Shown here: one piece after another, positions 23,229-32,895 of the stretch
Numbering within the stretch: the first letter of the stretch is position 1
Layout of the letters: each line of letters opens with the position of its first letter
Assembly: GCF_001411555.2 (NCBI RefSeq)
Contig: NC_049903.1
Span: 31,909,083-31,973,082, forward strand
Direction of reading: 5' to 3'
From: Juglans regia
Taxonomy: Eukaryota; Streptophyta; Magnoliopsida; Fagales; Juglandaceae
Length of the DNA stretch: 64,000 bases
Notes under the pieces: model-generated
Database searches by the model: none
The model's input: the letters and a program-made list of their open reading frames with translations, nothing else
Told to the model about the DNA's origin: nothing
Made by a program: the position numbers and the translations under genes

Positions 23229-26200
23229 ATGGTGGCAGATAACAAGTCGAAATCCGGTATCTCTTTTGCCGGAACTTTCGCCAGCAGTGCTTTCGCCGCT
23301 TGTTCCGCTGAGGTTTGTTATTTTACTTTTTTATCCAAGTTAGAATTATGTAAATTAATCACATTTTTGTTTGGGTGTTTTAGTTAGTATTGTCACCTTG
23401 GATCGTTGTCCTGAATATGTTCAAACACTAATGAAATTTGTTAAAGTTCGCTATAATTGGCTCTCATGGTTGAGATATTGCTCTCCGAGGCACTGTCAGA
23501 TAGCAAATCAACATGGCTTTACATTGTTATTATGTTAAATTGGTTGATGACCCATTACAACTTACAATTATTACATCAATTCTTAAACCGATTTCTAGAT
23601 CTTGGTGGTAGTGTTAGAATGCTGATTAAGTGATTAAATTTACGGATTCCTAGCTTTTGGAACAACCTGTAATTTATCTGTTCTTAGAAAGAAAGGGGGA
23701 AAAAAGAAAGTTAAAATTTTGCGTGTTGCTTGATCTTTATGGAAAACTGGTTATTTATCGAGGATTACATCCACGGTGACAGAGCATCAGGGGAAGCCTT
23801 ACAATTGCGGCTTTCAAATGTGTTAGGCTTGGAGAAGGCCTGAAAAGAAAAATGGTTACAACCTCTGTAGTGACCGTATTTACAATAACTTTTTGAACCT
23901 TACCATTTATATCATAATATTATCACCATGAATCAAGCACTTGAAGTGGCTATAATCTCTAATGACTAATTATACTGTGGTCTATAATTCATGTTGTAGT
24001 GATACAAATTGTGCATGTAGTGATATTGCACTTATGTACCTGGTAAAGCTTCAGTTAGTTAATGACTCCCTGCTTCATAAGAACTCAATCTTGAACTTTG
24101 GAGAACAGTATGGTAATTCAGAATCCAAGTCATGCTGGTTTCTCTACCATATTTCATGTGCTCAGTTCACCAGTGATATAGTCATTTTAATTGCTGAATT
24201 CTGGTACACTTGAGTTTTAGAGTTCATATATTTAGTGGCATGCACATGAACTTGCTGCAGATATGTACCATTCCTTTGGACACCGCTAAAGTTAGGCTTC
24301 AGCTCCAAAAGAAAGCTGTTGCAGGTGATGTAATGGCCTTACCAAAATACAAGGGCATGCTTGGCACTGTTGGTACCATCGCAAGGGAAGAAGGTCTATC
24401 GGCACTGTGGAAAGGCATTGTGCCGGGATTACATCGTCAATGCCTGTTTGGAGGTTTAAGAATTGGATTGTATGAACCTGTAGGTCTTCTATCTTTCATT
24501 ATCAGAACTTAGTTTAAATTTATATGTTCTGTTTGCTTGCTGATGTCTGATACCGGTATATTATCTGTGAACTTGACAGGTTAAAAATTTGTATGTGGGC
24601 AATGACTTTGTTGGAGATGTTCCTTTATCCAAGAAAATACTTGCTGGACTTACAACTGGTGAGCAAACTGTTGGATGCTAATGATATTGTATACATTTGC
24701 TAGTTCTGAAAATTTATTTTACTTGTCTCTGTCCTAATAAACAGGTGCCCTAGCAATCACAATTGCAAATCCAACTGATCTTGTGAAAGTTAGACTTCAG
24801 GCTGAAGGAAAATTACCACCTGGTGTGCCAAGGCGCTATAGTGGAGCTCTGAATGCTTATTCGACAATTGTGCGAAAGGTTGTGCATCTAACCTGGAAGT
24901 CACTAGGCCTCCTTCCGGTTGATAATTCTATTTGGTTTTTCTAACCTGTTTCACAATTGTTAGGAAGGATTTGGTGCTCTTTGGACTGGACTAGGGCCCA
25001 ATGTAGCAAGAAACGCAATTATAAATGCTGCTGAACTAGCTAGCTACGATCAAGTGAAGCAAGTGAGTTCAATATGCCAAAACACATGATCAGTCCCTGG
25101 GTTTTGACTTGTTATCAAATAACTCCCTGGGTTTTCAAAATCATCGTTTTACTCCTTGAGAATGTCGATCTTATTAAAATGATCCTTGCACCCTACTTCA
25201 GTACCAAAAAAAAAAAAACAAAAGGAAAAAAGAAAGAATGGAGAGATGCTCACTAGACATGTAATTACCAATTCACAACACAAAAGGTGTTCAAATTGTC
25301 ACATCAACCCATAATCAACGGGTTTAGCCTTCTGTAGCATTTTGATTGGTCATTACATGAAGAATGGGACATGTGAGCATCTTTCTATTAGGGTTTTTTT
25401 GTACAGAAGTTGGGTGCAAGAACCATTTTGATGATGTCAACACTCCCAAGGACTACAATGATAATGTTGAGAAAAATGCTTTAGCCACAAAGGGATTTCA
25501 TAAAAGTAAACTCATAAACAGGCGTGGTTTGATGTGGTATGTCAAATTTTAAAGTTACTTTTATCGTAAAGTAGATCTAACATATCATATGATGTCACAT
25601 CGATTTATGAGTTTACTTTTGTGAAATCTTTTTGTGGTTGTAGCCTGTAGCACTTCTCTATTTTTGAAAGTAAAAAATAGGTGTTTGATAATAAGTCAAA
25701 ACTCAAGGACTGATTTAGTGACCTTAAACTTTTCCTATCATTTGAAGCACAACTGTTTGTGATATTCTTGGCTAACAAGGCTGATATATTTCAATGCAGA
25801 CAATTTTGAAAATTCCAGGGTTCACAGATAATGTTGTCACTCATCTCTTTGCTGGTCTCGGGGCAGGGTTTTTTGCTGTTTGTATTGGCTCCCCTGTTGA
25901 TGTGGTACTCTATCTATCACAGATGCACTTTTTTCGAACAGTTTTTTCTTTTTTACAGACTGATGCATAACCTTTTTGGTGTCAACTTGCCAACAAATTA
26001 AGCAACATGGTGCTTTGCATATATGACGTCTTTCCGATCAGCTTTGTTATGCTGTATATTTGGTGCCTGGAGTTTATGGTGTGATTTTATTTGGTAACTG
26101 GATGGGAAATTAAATGATCCTGTTAACTTAGGACCAGACCATGCAGTTTGTACATGGTTACATGGAGTTCCTTTGTATTTGTTAATGACAATTAGCATGT

Positions 26201-27592
26201 CAATTGTAGATTCCACCCTGCTCCCATTCTTCTGATATTGCCATTGTTACCATAAATATGTGATGATTTAAATTAGTGTTGGCATCCGTTTGGGAGGTCG
26301 ATAAGCAGATCCATTCTGCCCGGGTTAAAGTATATCTAAATCAAAACTTGATTCTCACGTCTTTAGGGGTAATTGATTTGTTTCCTGTTTTCTTGTCTGC
26401 TTATTATGTAACTTGCTTCCTCTTTCTAGTTTTGTTCCTTCTCTTTTTGCTGGAGTAAAAGAATTGCTTCCTCCATTTGATGTTTTAATTTAGACTAATC
26501 TGATTGCTTTGATGGTTCTTCCATTGGTAGGTTAAGTCAAGAATGATGGGAGATTCTGCTTACAAAAGCACGCTTGATTGTTTCCTCAAAACTTTGAAGA
26601 ATGATGTATGTTTTTCATTCTAGCTCTATTTGACCCTTTGTTTATTTATTTATTCTTTTTGTTTGTTTTGGGGGAGAGGGGTGTAGGAGTGGGAAAAAAG
26701 GGGAAGTGGGGTGAGGTTTAACATTTGTTGATTTCTGACTTCTTTTTGCTTTTTGTTCTTGATGGGTCATTATGGGGAAGATACCATTAAGGCGCTAAAG
26801 GCCTAAAGTTATTTTTTTTTCTTTTTTAGTAAGATAATTCTTTACGACCAATAGAGAGCATATGCTGTTTAACTTATTTGCATCTTGATACACTTTAGCA
26901 ATTACTGTTCATTTCGAAGTGCCCTATTACATAAAAACATGTAAACTTACAGACCTTAATGTTATTATGCAGGGACCTTTGGCTTTTTACAAGGGTTTTA
27001 TCCCAAATTTTGGACGGCTTGGATCATGGAATGTCATCATGTTTCTCACATTAGAACAGGTATAAAATGCAACCTATTTATATTGATATTGGTGCTTGTC
27101 ATTTCCTCCCTTTCAAGTTTCTTGCATTTGGCCTGTACACCAGTTTTCACCGTCCACTTCTGTAGCAAGATATTACATTGTATGCTTGGATCAGAAACCC
27201 CCTTTCAGCAATTGGGGGTTGAGATTCTTTTGTGTTGGCATATAATAATTGGAGATAACCTTTTGGAGGTATTTTAATGCCAATTGAAAGAGTAATGCTA
27301 TACACCACACTCATCCTATTTTGATCATACCATGTGGTATGTGGCACATTCATCACCATTAGATGATAAAGAAGCATGCAATAAATGATCATTTAATGGT
27401 GATAAATGTGTCATATCATACTTAGTGGGATGAAAGTGGGATGGTAGTATGGTATATATAATTTTCCATATATATACACACACATATGGATTGATTGTCT
27501 TTTTGGAAAGCCTGATCATCTTTCTTTGTCCGCTTTGCTTTTTTTCCCAATGGCAGGCTAAGAAGTTTGTCAAAAGTATAGAATCATCTTGA
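23229..27592 (+). CDS. Mitochondrial uncoupling protein (UCP1/PUMP type)
   Basis: Nine coding exons: 23229-23312, 24261-24479, 24580-24658, 24745-24878, 24964-25062, 25800-25904, 26531-26605, 26973-27059 and 27557-27592. They total 918 bases and encode 305 aa; Arabidopsis UCP1 is 306. It is a mitochondrial inner-membrane carrier with three repeats of about 100 residues. The family signatures [25 protein letters not shown] and PVDVVKSRMMG lie in exons 2, 4 and 6-7. Plant UCPs dissipate the proton gradient, and aspartate/glutamate-type exchange has also been reported for the family. The N-terminus MVADNKSKS and the C-terminus [10 protein letters not shown] fit the UCP1/2 branch. The first ATG of the frame directly follows the leader. 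Intron 5 (25063-25799) carries a nested transposon pair. AATAAA at 27679-27684 is a likely polyadenylation signal. Confidence 0.96.
25084..25726. mobile_element. Element with long inverted ends in uncoupling-protein intron 5
   Basis: The left end GATCAGTCCCTGGGTTTTGA continues CTTGTTATCAAA. The reverse of the right end reads AATCAGTCCTTGAGTTTTGA, then CTTATTATCAAA, so about 32 terminal bases are inverted with few mismatches. No target duplication is evident. It contains the smaller MITE at 25487-25646. The 60- and 62-codon frames inside are chance frames. Confidence 0.7.
25487..25646. mobile_element. MITE nested inside the intron 5 element
   Basis: The left end CCACAAAGGGATTTCATAAA (then AGTAAACTCATAAA) pairs with the reverse of the right end, CCACAAAAAGATTTCACAAA (then AGTAAACTCATAAA). 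Thus about 34 terminal bases are inverted with three differences. It is the best copy of a family found at five places in the window. Confidence 0.75.
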
Positions 27593-28810
27593 GACCCAAA
27601 CATTACATGCAAACAGGGGCGTTGGGTCCTGCATGTAGGTTGCATCAGCAGTCGGTTGAAGCTGGCTAGCTAGAATATAATAAAGTTTTGATCAGTTTTC
27701 AGTCTTCTATTTTTGCCAATTGAGATGGAGGAGGATCCTGCAAGAGGAACACTCCAGGAGATTTTTAGAAACTTTAATCTTTAAAACGGCAATAAGTCAT
27801 TTTTTCTGGACGACATGTTGCTTGCTTGCCATTCCTATTGATGGCATTCTAATCATTGATTTATGCTTCTGTTGCTTTCTTTGCTTTGTGCTTCGTGTCC
27901 AATGCATCATCCCTAATACAAGAAAACATGTTCCAATATGCGAGTGAATGGGGCTACTCCTGCTCGTGTTCTGAGACTACACAGGAGTACTGACTCCAAA
28001 AAATAGAAAATGTTAATATGCCTCTTCATTTATACCATTTATTATGCCCCTTTAATACCGCGTGGTTTTTTAAAAATATTTAAAACACAAACATAAAAGG
28101 GTAGAAGAAATTTAAGATTTTAGTCTTCTCTCTTTTTATGTTTTCACGAGTCATTTTGTTTTGAATATATATTTTTTAATAAGTCACGTGGTGCTACACC
28201 AAGAGATCAGCAAAATGAGTAGTATAAATTAAAAAGTATAGTGATATGATTGGTCGAATTCATCGGTGATCTAAGTCCATATCTCAGCATTAATATGATC
28301 AAAGAGGGTTTAAGAATACATAACAAAGGAATTGTAACAAAAGAGAGACCATTTAAATAGATGAGCATTATAAAACTTGTCAACCACAAAGACTAGTTTG
28401 AAATAAGGCTAAACCTTAGGGACCACTACAATAAATTTTATGAACCGGTGAACTGATGGATAACTAGGATCGATAATAGAATGCACCAACCAGCTAAAAT
28501 TTATCAAATTAAGTTGATAAATTAACTTCAATTACTCTGTTAATTCTGATATTAAAAGTGAATAAACTTACAAATTTCTGTCAGGTAGGGTTAAAAAATT
28601 GTAAAGTTTTGAGAGCGCAAAATGATAATTTTCACTCTTAAAGTTATAAGAGCCCATTTTCAAAGCGTTACTCAAATGAACATTTTGAAACTTCACACTA
28701 TCAAATTATAAAAATTGTAAAGTAATCACTCCTGAACAGTCGCTTAAAGCATTCCTAACACTCAATTTGAGATAGAAGTTGTTTTTTCTTTTTTAATTTT
28801 TTTTTATTTT

Positions 28811-28985
28811 ATTAAAGATATACAGTTTTAGTGTGTACAAGTCTCGTGCACTCTATTTAAAAAAAGTGGAGCCTACTATAAAAAATGAATTGAATTTTTT
28901 TTTTCATGTAGATATTAAATTTAACTATTTTTTTTTTCAAAATGAGTGCACGTAGTTTACACAATCTAAAATTGTACAAATTATT
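28811..28985. mobile_element. MITE copy, GTGCACTCATTTTG family
   Basis: The left end AGTTTTAGTGTGTACAAGTC pairs with the reverse of the right end, ATTTTAGATTGTGTAAACTA. Both lead into GTGCACTC. The internal TACTATAAAAAATGAATT block is shared with the copy at 22300. Confidence 0.6.
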
Positions 28986-29406
28986 TTACTTTAGAATATT
29001 ATACATATATATATATATATATATATAATAACGAGGCATGAGTTACGCTACATAACTATAGGAAGACCATATATTTGATATTTTGAATGTTGAGATGAGA
29101 TGAAAAATCCATAGATAGATAATAGTTAAATAGTTTGTGAATAACAATGAAATAATTTGAGTTAAGATATTTTGTAGGATTTTGGAAAACGATAGAGAAA
29201 ATTTTGAATAAAAATATTATAAAGTTAAAATATTGTTAGATCAATATAATTTCTTAATATTATTTTTATTTTAAAATTTGATAGTTGAATTATTCTTTTA
29301 GTTATTGTTTGAAATTTTGAAAAAGTTGTAACGATTAGATGAAAAAATTAAAAATTTGAAAATTTGAAATTGAAAAATATTTATATTTAAGTAGTGGTTG
29401 CATGCT

Positions 29407-29600
29407 AGGTTTGGATATCAAAACTATTTTAACTCATCTCATCTCATATCATCATTACAAATTTTATAAATTTTCACATAAAATACTATAAACAATTCAA
29501 TTTTTTAAATTTCAAAACAATAATAATATTAAAAAAATATTTTAATAATATTTTATTTAACTTTTAATTTTTATTTAAAATAATATCATCTTATCTTAGT
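29407..29600. mobile_element. Tourist-like MITE copy (GTTTGG family)
   Basis: The left end AGGTTTGGATATCAAAAC pairs with the reverse of the right end, CCGTTTGGATACTAAGAT. The internal AACTCATCTCATCTCAT and AATAATATTAAAAAAATATT blocks are typical of the family. It lies next to a truncated longer relative at about 29075-29390. Confidence 0.6.
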
Positions 29601-29663
29601 ATCCAAACGGAAACGAGTCATAAATCACAGCAATCATCAGTATATATCATACTTGGTATGATT

Positions 29664-29850
29664 GGTATCGCCGAAGTCGTTGATCTAGAAAACGTACGTT
29701 TGAACCAACGCGGTTTGGCGAAGTAATTGACTCCTTCTCATCATCGTTGCGTAATGGATGGTGTCACCGAAGTCGTTGATCTAGAAAACGTTTGAACCAA
29801 TGCGGTTTGGCGAAGTAATTGACTCCTCATCGTCGTTGCGTAATGGATGG
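29664..29850. repeat. Tandem duplication, unit about 90-97 bp, upstream of the peptide gene
   Basis: CCGAAGTCGTTGATCTAGAA, GCGGTTTGGCGAAGTAATTG and GTTGCGTAATGGATGG occur once in 29664-29760 and again in 29761-29850. The second unit lacks one ACGT and three bases of a TTC/TCA tract. It lies 550-740 bases upstream of the ATG at 30400. Confidence 0.9.
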
Positions 29851-29966
29851 GAGTAGAGGGCCAACGCATGGCATCTTTTGAAGTTCTGCTATTCATCAAC
29901 TCAATATATCATTTTTTTTCTTTATCTTAAATTTATTGAGTTTTCTACTGATCATCGTCTATATAT

Positions 29967-30118
29967 TACATATGAGCTATTTTGGGCATCAGCCCATATC
30001 CGCAGCACATCCGCGCTGTGGTTTCTTTTTTTTTTTTCACCTAATATATTTAGTGTGCAGCGGCTGTTATACACAGTAAAATGTGATTTATATTTTCTCA
30101 TTACATATTAGATAAGAA
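29967..30118. mobile_element. MITE copy paired with 57599-57725
   Basis: GGCATCAGCC, CGCAGCACA, a T-run, TTTAGTGTGCAGCGGCTG and TGATTTATATTTTCTC occur in the same order as at 57599-57725. It ends about 280 bp upstream of the secreted-peptide ATG, so it may form part of that promoter. Confidence 0.6.
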
Positions 30119-30324
30119 AATAAAATAAAATAAAAATATAGTGTGTTGTGTGTTGAGATGACTAACAGAAATTTTCTTTCAGGTTAAAGCACGCAAGTAC
30201 TAGCCACTTTCCTAGCTAGTTGCGAGGACTTTGAGAGCGTAAAAATGGAGCTGTAGTCAACGATACAGACTGCCAATACATTCCCTCCATCCATCCCATA
30301 GTCTGATATCTTCGATCGCCTTCA

Positions 30325-30333
30325 TATATAAAG
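30325..30333 (+). promoter_or_regulatory. TATA box of the small secreted peptide gene
   Basis: TATATAAAG lies 67-75 bases before the ATG at 30400, which leaves a leader of about 40 bases. Confidence 0.6.
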
Positions 30334-30399
30334 ACAACGCCCTAGCAGCTCGTACGTACGCCTCCTGCTCCACCATTATCAAGCAAGCTGCTGGTAGCA

Positions 30400-30669
30400 A
30401 TGAAGCTGGTTGATCAATATTCGTATATGCTTCTTGCCGCGTTTCTCTTCGGATTTCTTCTACTCCAAGCTCCAGTACCTTGCCATGGCAGGAAGATTAC
30501 TTTCATGCATTTTGTTGAATCACAGAAAGCAAGAATGGAGAAGTACTCGCAGGTTGTATCACGCGGCCGGGACCTTAGGGCCGAGATGATACCCATAGGG
30601 ATATTTGCACCAAAGGCCAACCGTCTACGTGCGCAAGCAGCACCTCCCAGTCCAGGCACAAATGAGTAA
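30400..30669 (+). CDS. Small secreted peptide precursor, family unassigned
   Basis: This single-exon frame of 89 aa sits between a TATA box (30325) and an AATAAA signal at 30761. Residues about 10-30 form a strong hydrophobic signal peptide (LLAAFLFGFLLLQ) with likely cleavage after CHG. The mature part is basic, with RKITFMHFVES and KARMEKYSQ in the middle, and ends in AAPPSPGTNE. This is the build of plant signalling-peptide precursors: signal peptide, variable region, short proline-rich C-terminus. The C-terminal PSPG vaguely recalls CEP and PIP peptides but lacks their terminal GH, so I do not assign a family. No cysteines occur after the signal peptide, which rules out cysteine-rich peptides. 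The first ATG is used. Secretion is inferred; receptor and role are unknown. Confidence 0.65.
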   Translation: MKLVDQYSYMLLAAFLFGFLLLQAPVPCHGRKITFMHFVESQKARMEKYSQVVSRGRDLRAEMIPIGIFAPKANRLRAQAAPPSPGTNE

Positions 30670-31448
30670 TTTAGTTAGGTTTCATGGTTTCGATGTCTGT
30701 CTATGTACTTTATTGATCCTCCATGCATATTGTACTCTCCAATAAGTTGAATTATGGGGAAATAAACTAATTGTTTGATCTGTACTTTTGATTCCTACGA
30801 ATCATATATATTCAGTACTACTTAATGGTGTTTGTTTTTCCAATGGCATTTTCTTCAGTGCATCATGTGTTGTAATTTTTCTGGGGGGTATGTTAATCAG
30901 ATGCTTGATGAAGATCGACCGGTTGCTTTGCTGATTGCATGTGGTTTATACAGGATATATAATAGAAGTTTGAGTTCATCATCGGCAATAAGGACAAATG
31001 CGAAAATTAAATAGCATTGACTAGCTATCAGATAGGATTAGATGGATCATCATGTAGGGTTGTAATTAAATAATATTACTCAATATGTTGCTTGAGATCA
31101 ATGACTAGGCTAAACTCGAAGTTGTATATAAGTTTGTATCATTTAATCATCGATATTCACAATTTTGTATATTCACGAGTACTGGCTCGTCTAATAACTT
31201 GAATAACTTCATATTTATCTACTTAAGAAGATTCTTGACTCCCAAGTCATCTAATCTTTAACTCCTATTATATTTGTACAATTAATTGTGGATGAGGTTC
31301 ATCCTTGATATTTTGTCAATTTTTTTAAAATTAAATCCTTTTGAAATGAAAACTATTTCCCAACAATTTATATATATATATATATAAAGGCAAGGTCATG
31401 GATAGGATCCACCCTTTTCACAGCAGCCAATCTCTTCTACGAGGGGTG
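30670..31448. other. 3' flank of the peptide gene and intergenic sequence
   Basis: It contains the probable polyadenylation signal AATAAA (30761-30766), AT-rich sequence and a short TA tract near 31370-31386. No further gene is supported. Confidence 0.6.
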
Positions 31449-31456
31449 GATGCAAG

Positions 31457-32226
31457 TAGGGTTGAGCGAAAATTGGAAAATCTAATTTCAAATCCGACTC
31501 CTCTCCAACAAAATGGAGTTGGAGTTGAATTTTTTATTTTTATTTTTCAATTAGAGGTTGGACCGACTCCGACTCTGACTTTTTCCTCCGACTCCTACTT
31601 CGAATCTAACTTTGATATTGTACATTTGTTATAAAAATATGTATTTATTTATATATTTATCATATACACTAGTATAGTTAAATACTATAATATAAATAGA
31701 CTAATAATAGTTTAGTGTGTGTAAACATCATAATATTACTACCATACATAATCAAGTATAGAAAAAAATTAGATACTAGTATTAAAATATGCCTAATATA
31801 ATAAGTTAATAACGCATAATACTAATTTACTAAAGTATAATAACATGTAATTAAACACTATAAATAAGTTTTAAATTAGACACTAGTATAATATAATAAC
31901 ATGTAATTAGACACTATAGTATAAGTCTAGTATAGAAATAAGTTAGACGCTATATTATAATTCTAATATAAAAATAAGTTAGATATTATTATAGAGGTAA
32001 ATCAACAATGAATGATTTAGTTTTAGCTTTTAATTTTTGAAAAACTAAAATTTGAAAGCCCACAAAATATTCTTTTTTAAAAACGGACTAAATATGAAGT
32101 TAAAAAAAAAAAAACCCAAATTTAGCTCCACTTCGACAAGTCAGAGCCAGAGTCAGATCGGATCCTACACAAGTCAAAGTCAAATTTAGGAGAATTTGAC
32201 TCCAACTATGTTGGTACTCACCCCTA
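31457..32226. mobile_element. Non-autonomous hAT element with perfect 8-bp target duplication
   Basis: The 770-bp element starts TAGGGTTGAGC and ends ACTCACCCCTA, so the inverted ends agree at 9 of 11 positions. The 8-bp GATGCAAG is repeated exactly on both sides (31449-31456 and 32227-32234). Subterminal regions carry many GACTC/GAGTC and GGAGTTGG-type motifs, whereas the element at 8351-9031 has ACCGG. The core is AT-rich with internal ATTAGACACTA-type repeats. There is no transposase frame. Confidence 0.88.
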
Positions 32227-32234
32227 GATGCAAG

Positions 32235-32859
32235 TTCATAGAGAGCTCCCTCCCCATGCGAGGGTCTAGATCCACCCCCCTCGCTAGTGGTGGAACCATG
32301 GAGGTGACATATGGCCGTCAATATGGGACAAAAGAATTTCATTGATAATGTTAGAATATATTGAAGAAGACAATCAATAAAATTAGAAACCAAAATAAAA
32401 TATGACCAACGTTCACCATTCAAAATGGTCTCAAAGCATAGGGTGTTAGTTTGGTATGTTCCCTTATATTTATCTTACAATTACATTGAAGGCTGTAGAG
32501 AGAACGTTCTCTAATACTTTCAATATATTTAGTTTGAGGTTTCTTTGGAGGAAACTAAGATCATTTCCTACGATAATGCTAAAAATAAGAAATTGTCGAT
32601 AGTTATAAGAGCATTCGCATCAATTTTAGTTTTTCCTTTTAATTTACATTATTGGCTTAACAACCACCTAAATCATTAGAGTTATATGCCTAATAAAAAT
32701 TGAAAAGACAAAAGATGTTGAATAGCTGAAAATAGAACTTATTGGCTAAAAAAAAAGGAAATGATTAGGTCAGCCCAAAGAGAACTAATAAGGTCCATAG
32801 AAGGAATGAAATATCTGGCTCGAAAATGAGCTGAAAAAAGAACTTATTGGTGAATTAAG

Positions 32860-32895
<36 letters not shown>

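Larger units (their letters stand above)
27593..29660. other. Intergenic region with repeats
   Basis: No gene is supported. It holds the uncoupling-protein 3' end, a MITE at 28811-28985, a TA microsatellite at 29005-29028, and two pieces of the Tourist-like family in opposite orientation (about 29075-29390 and 29407-29600). Confidence 0.6.

Noticed and set aside
30414..30659. 81-codon minus-strand frame
   Set aside because: It is antisense to the secreted-peptide gene, which has a TATA box, signal peptide and polyadenylation signal on the plus strand.
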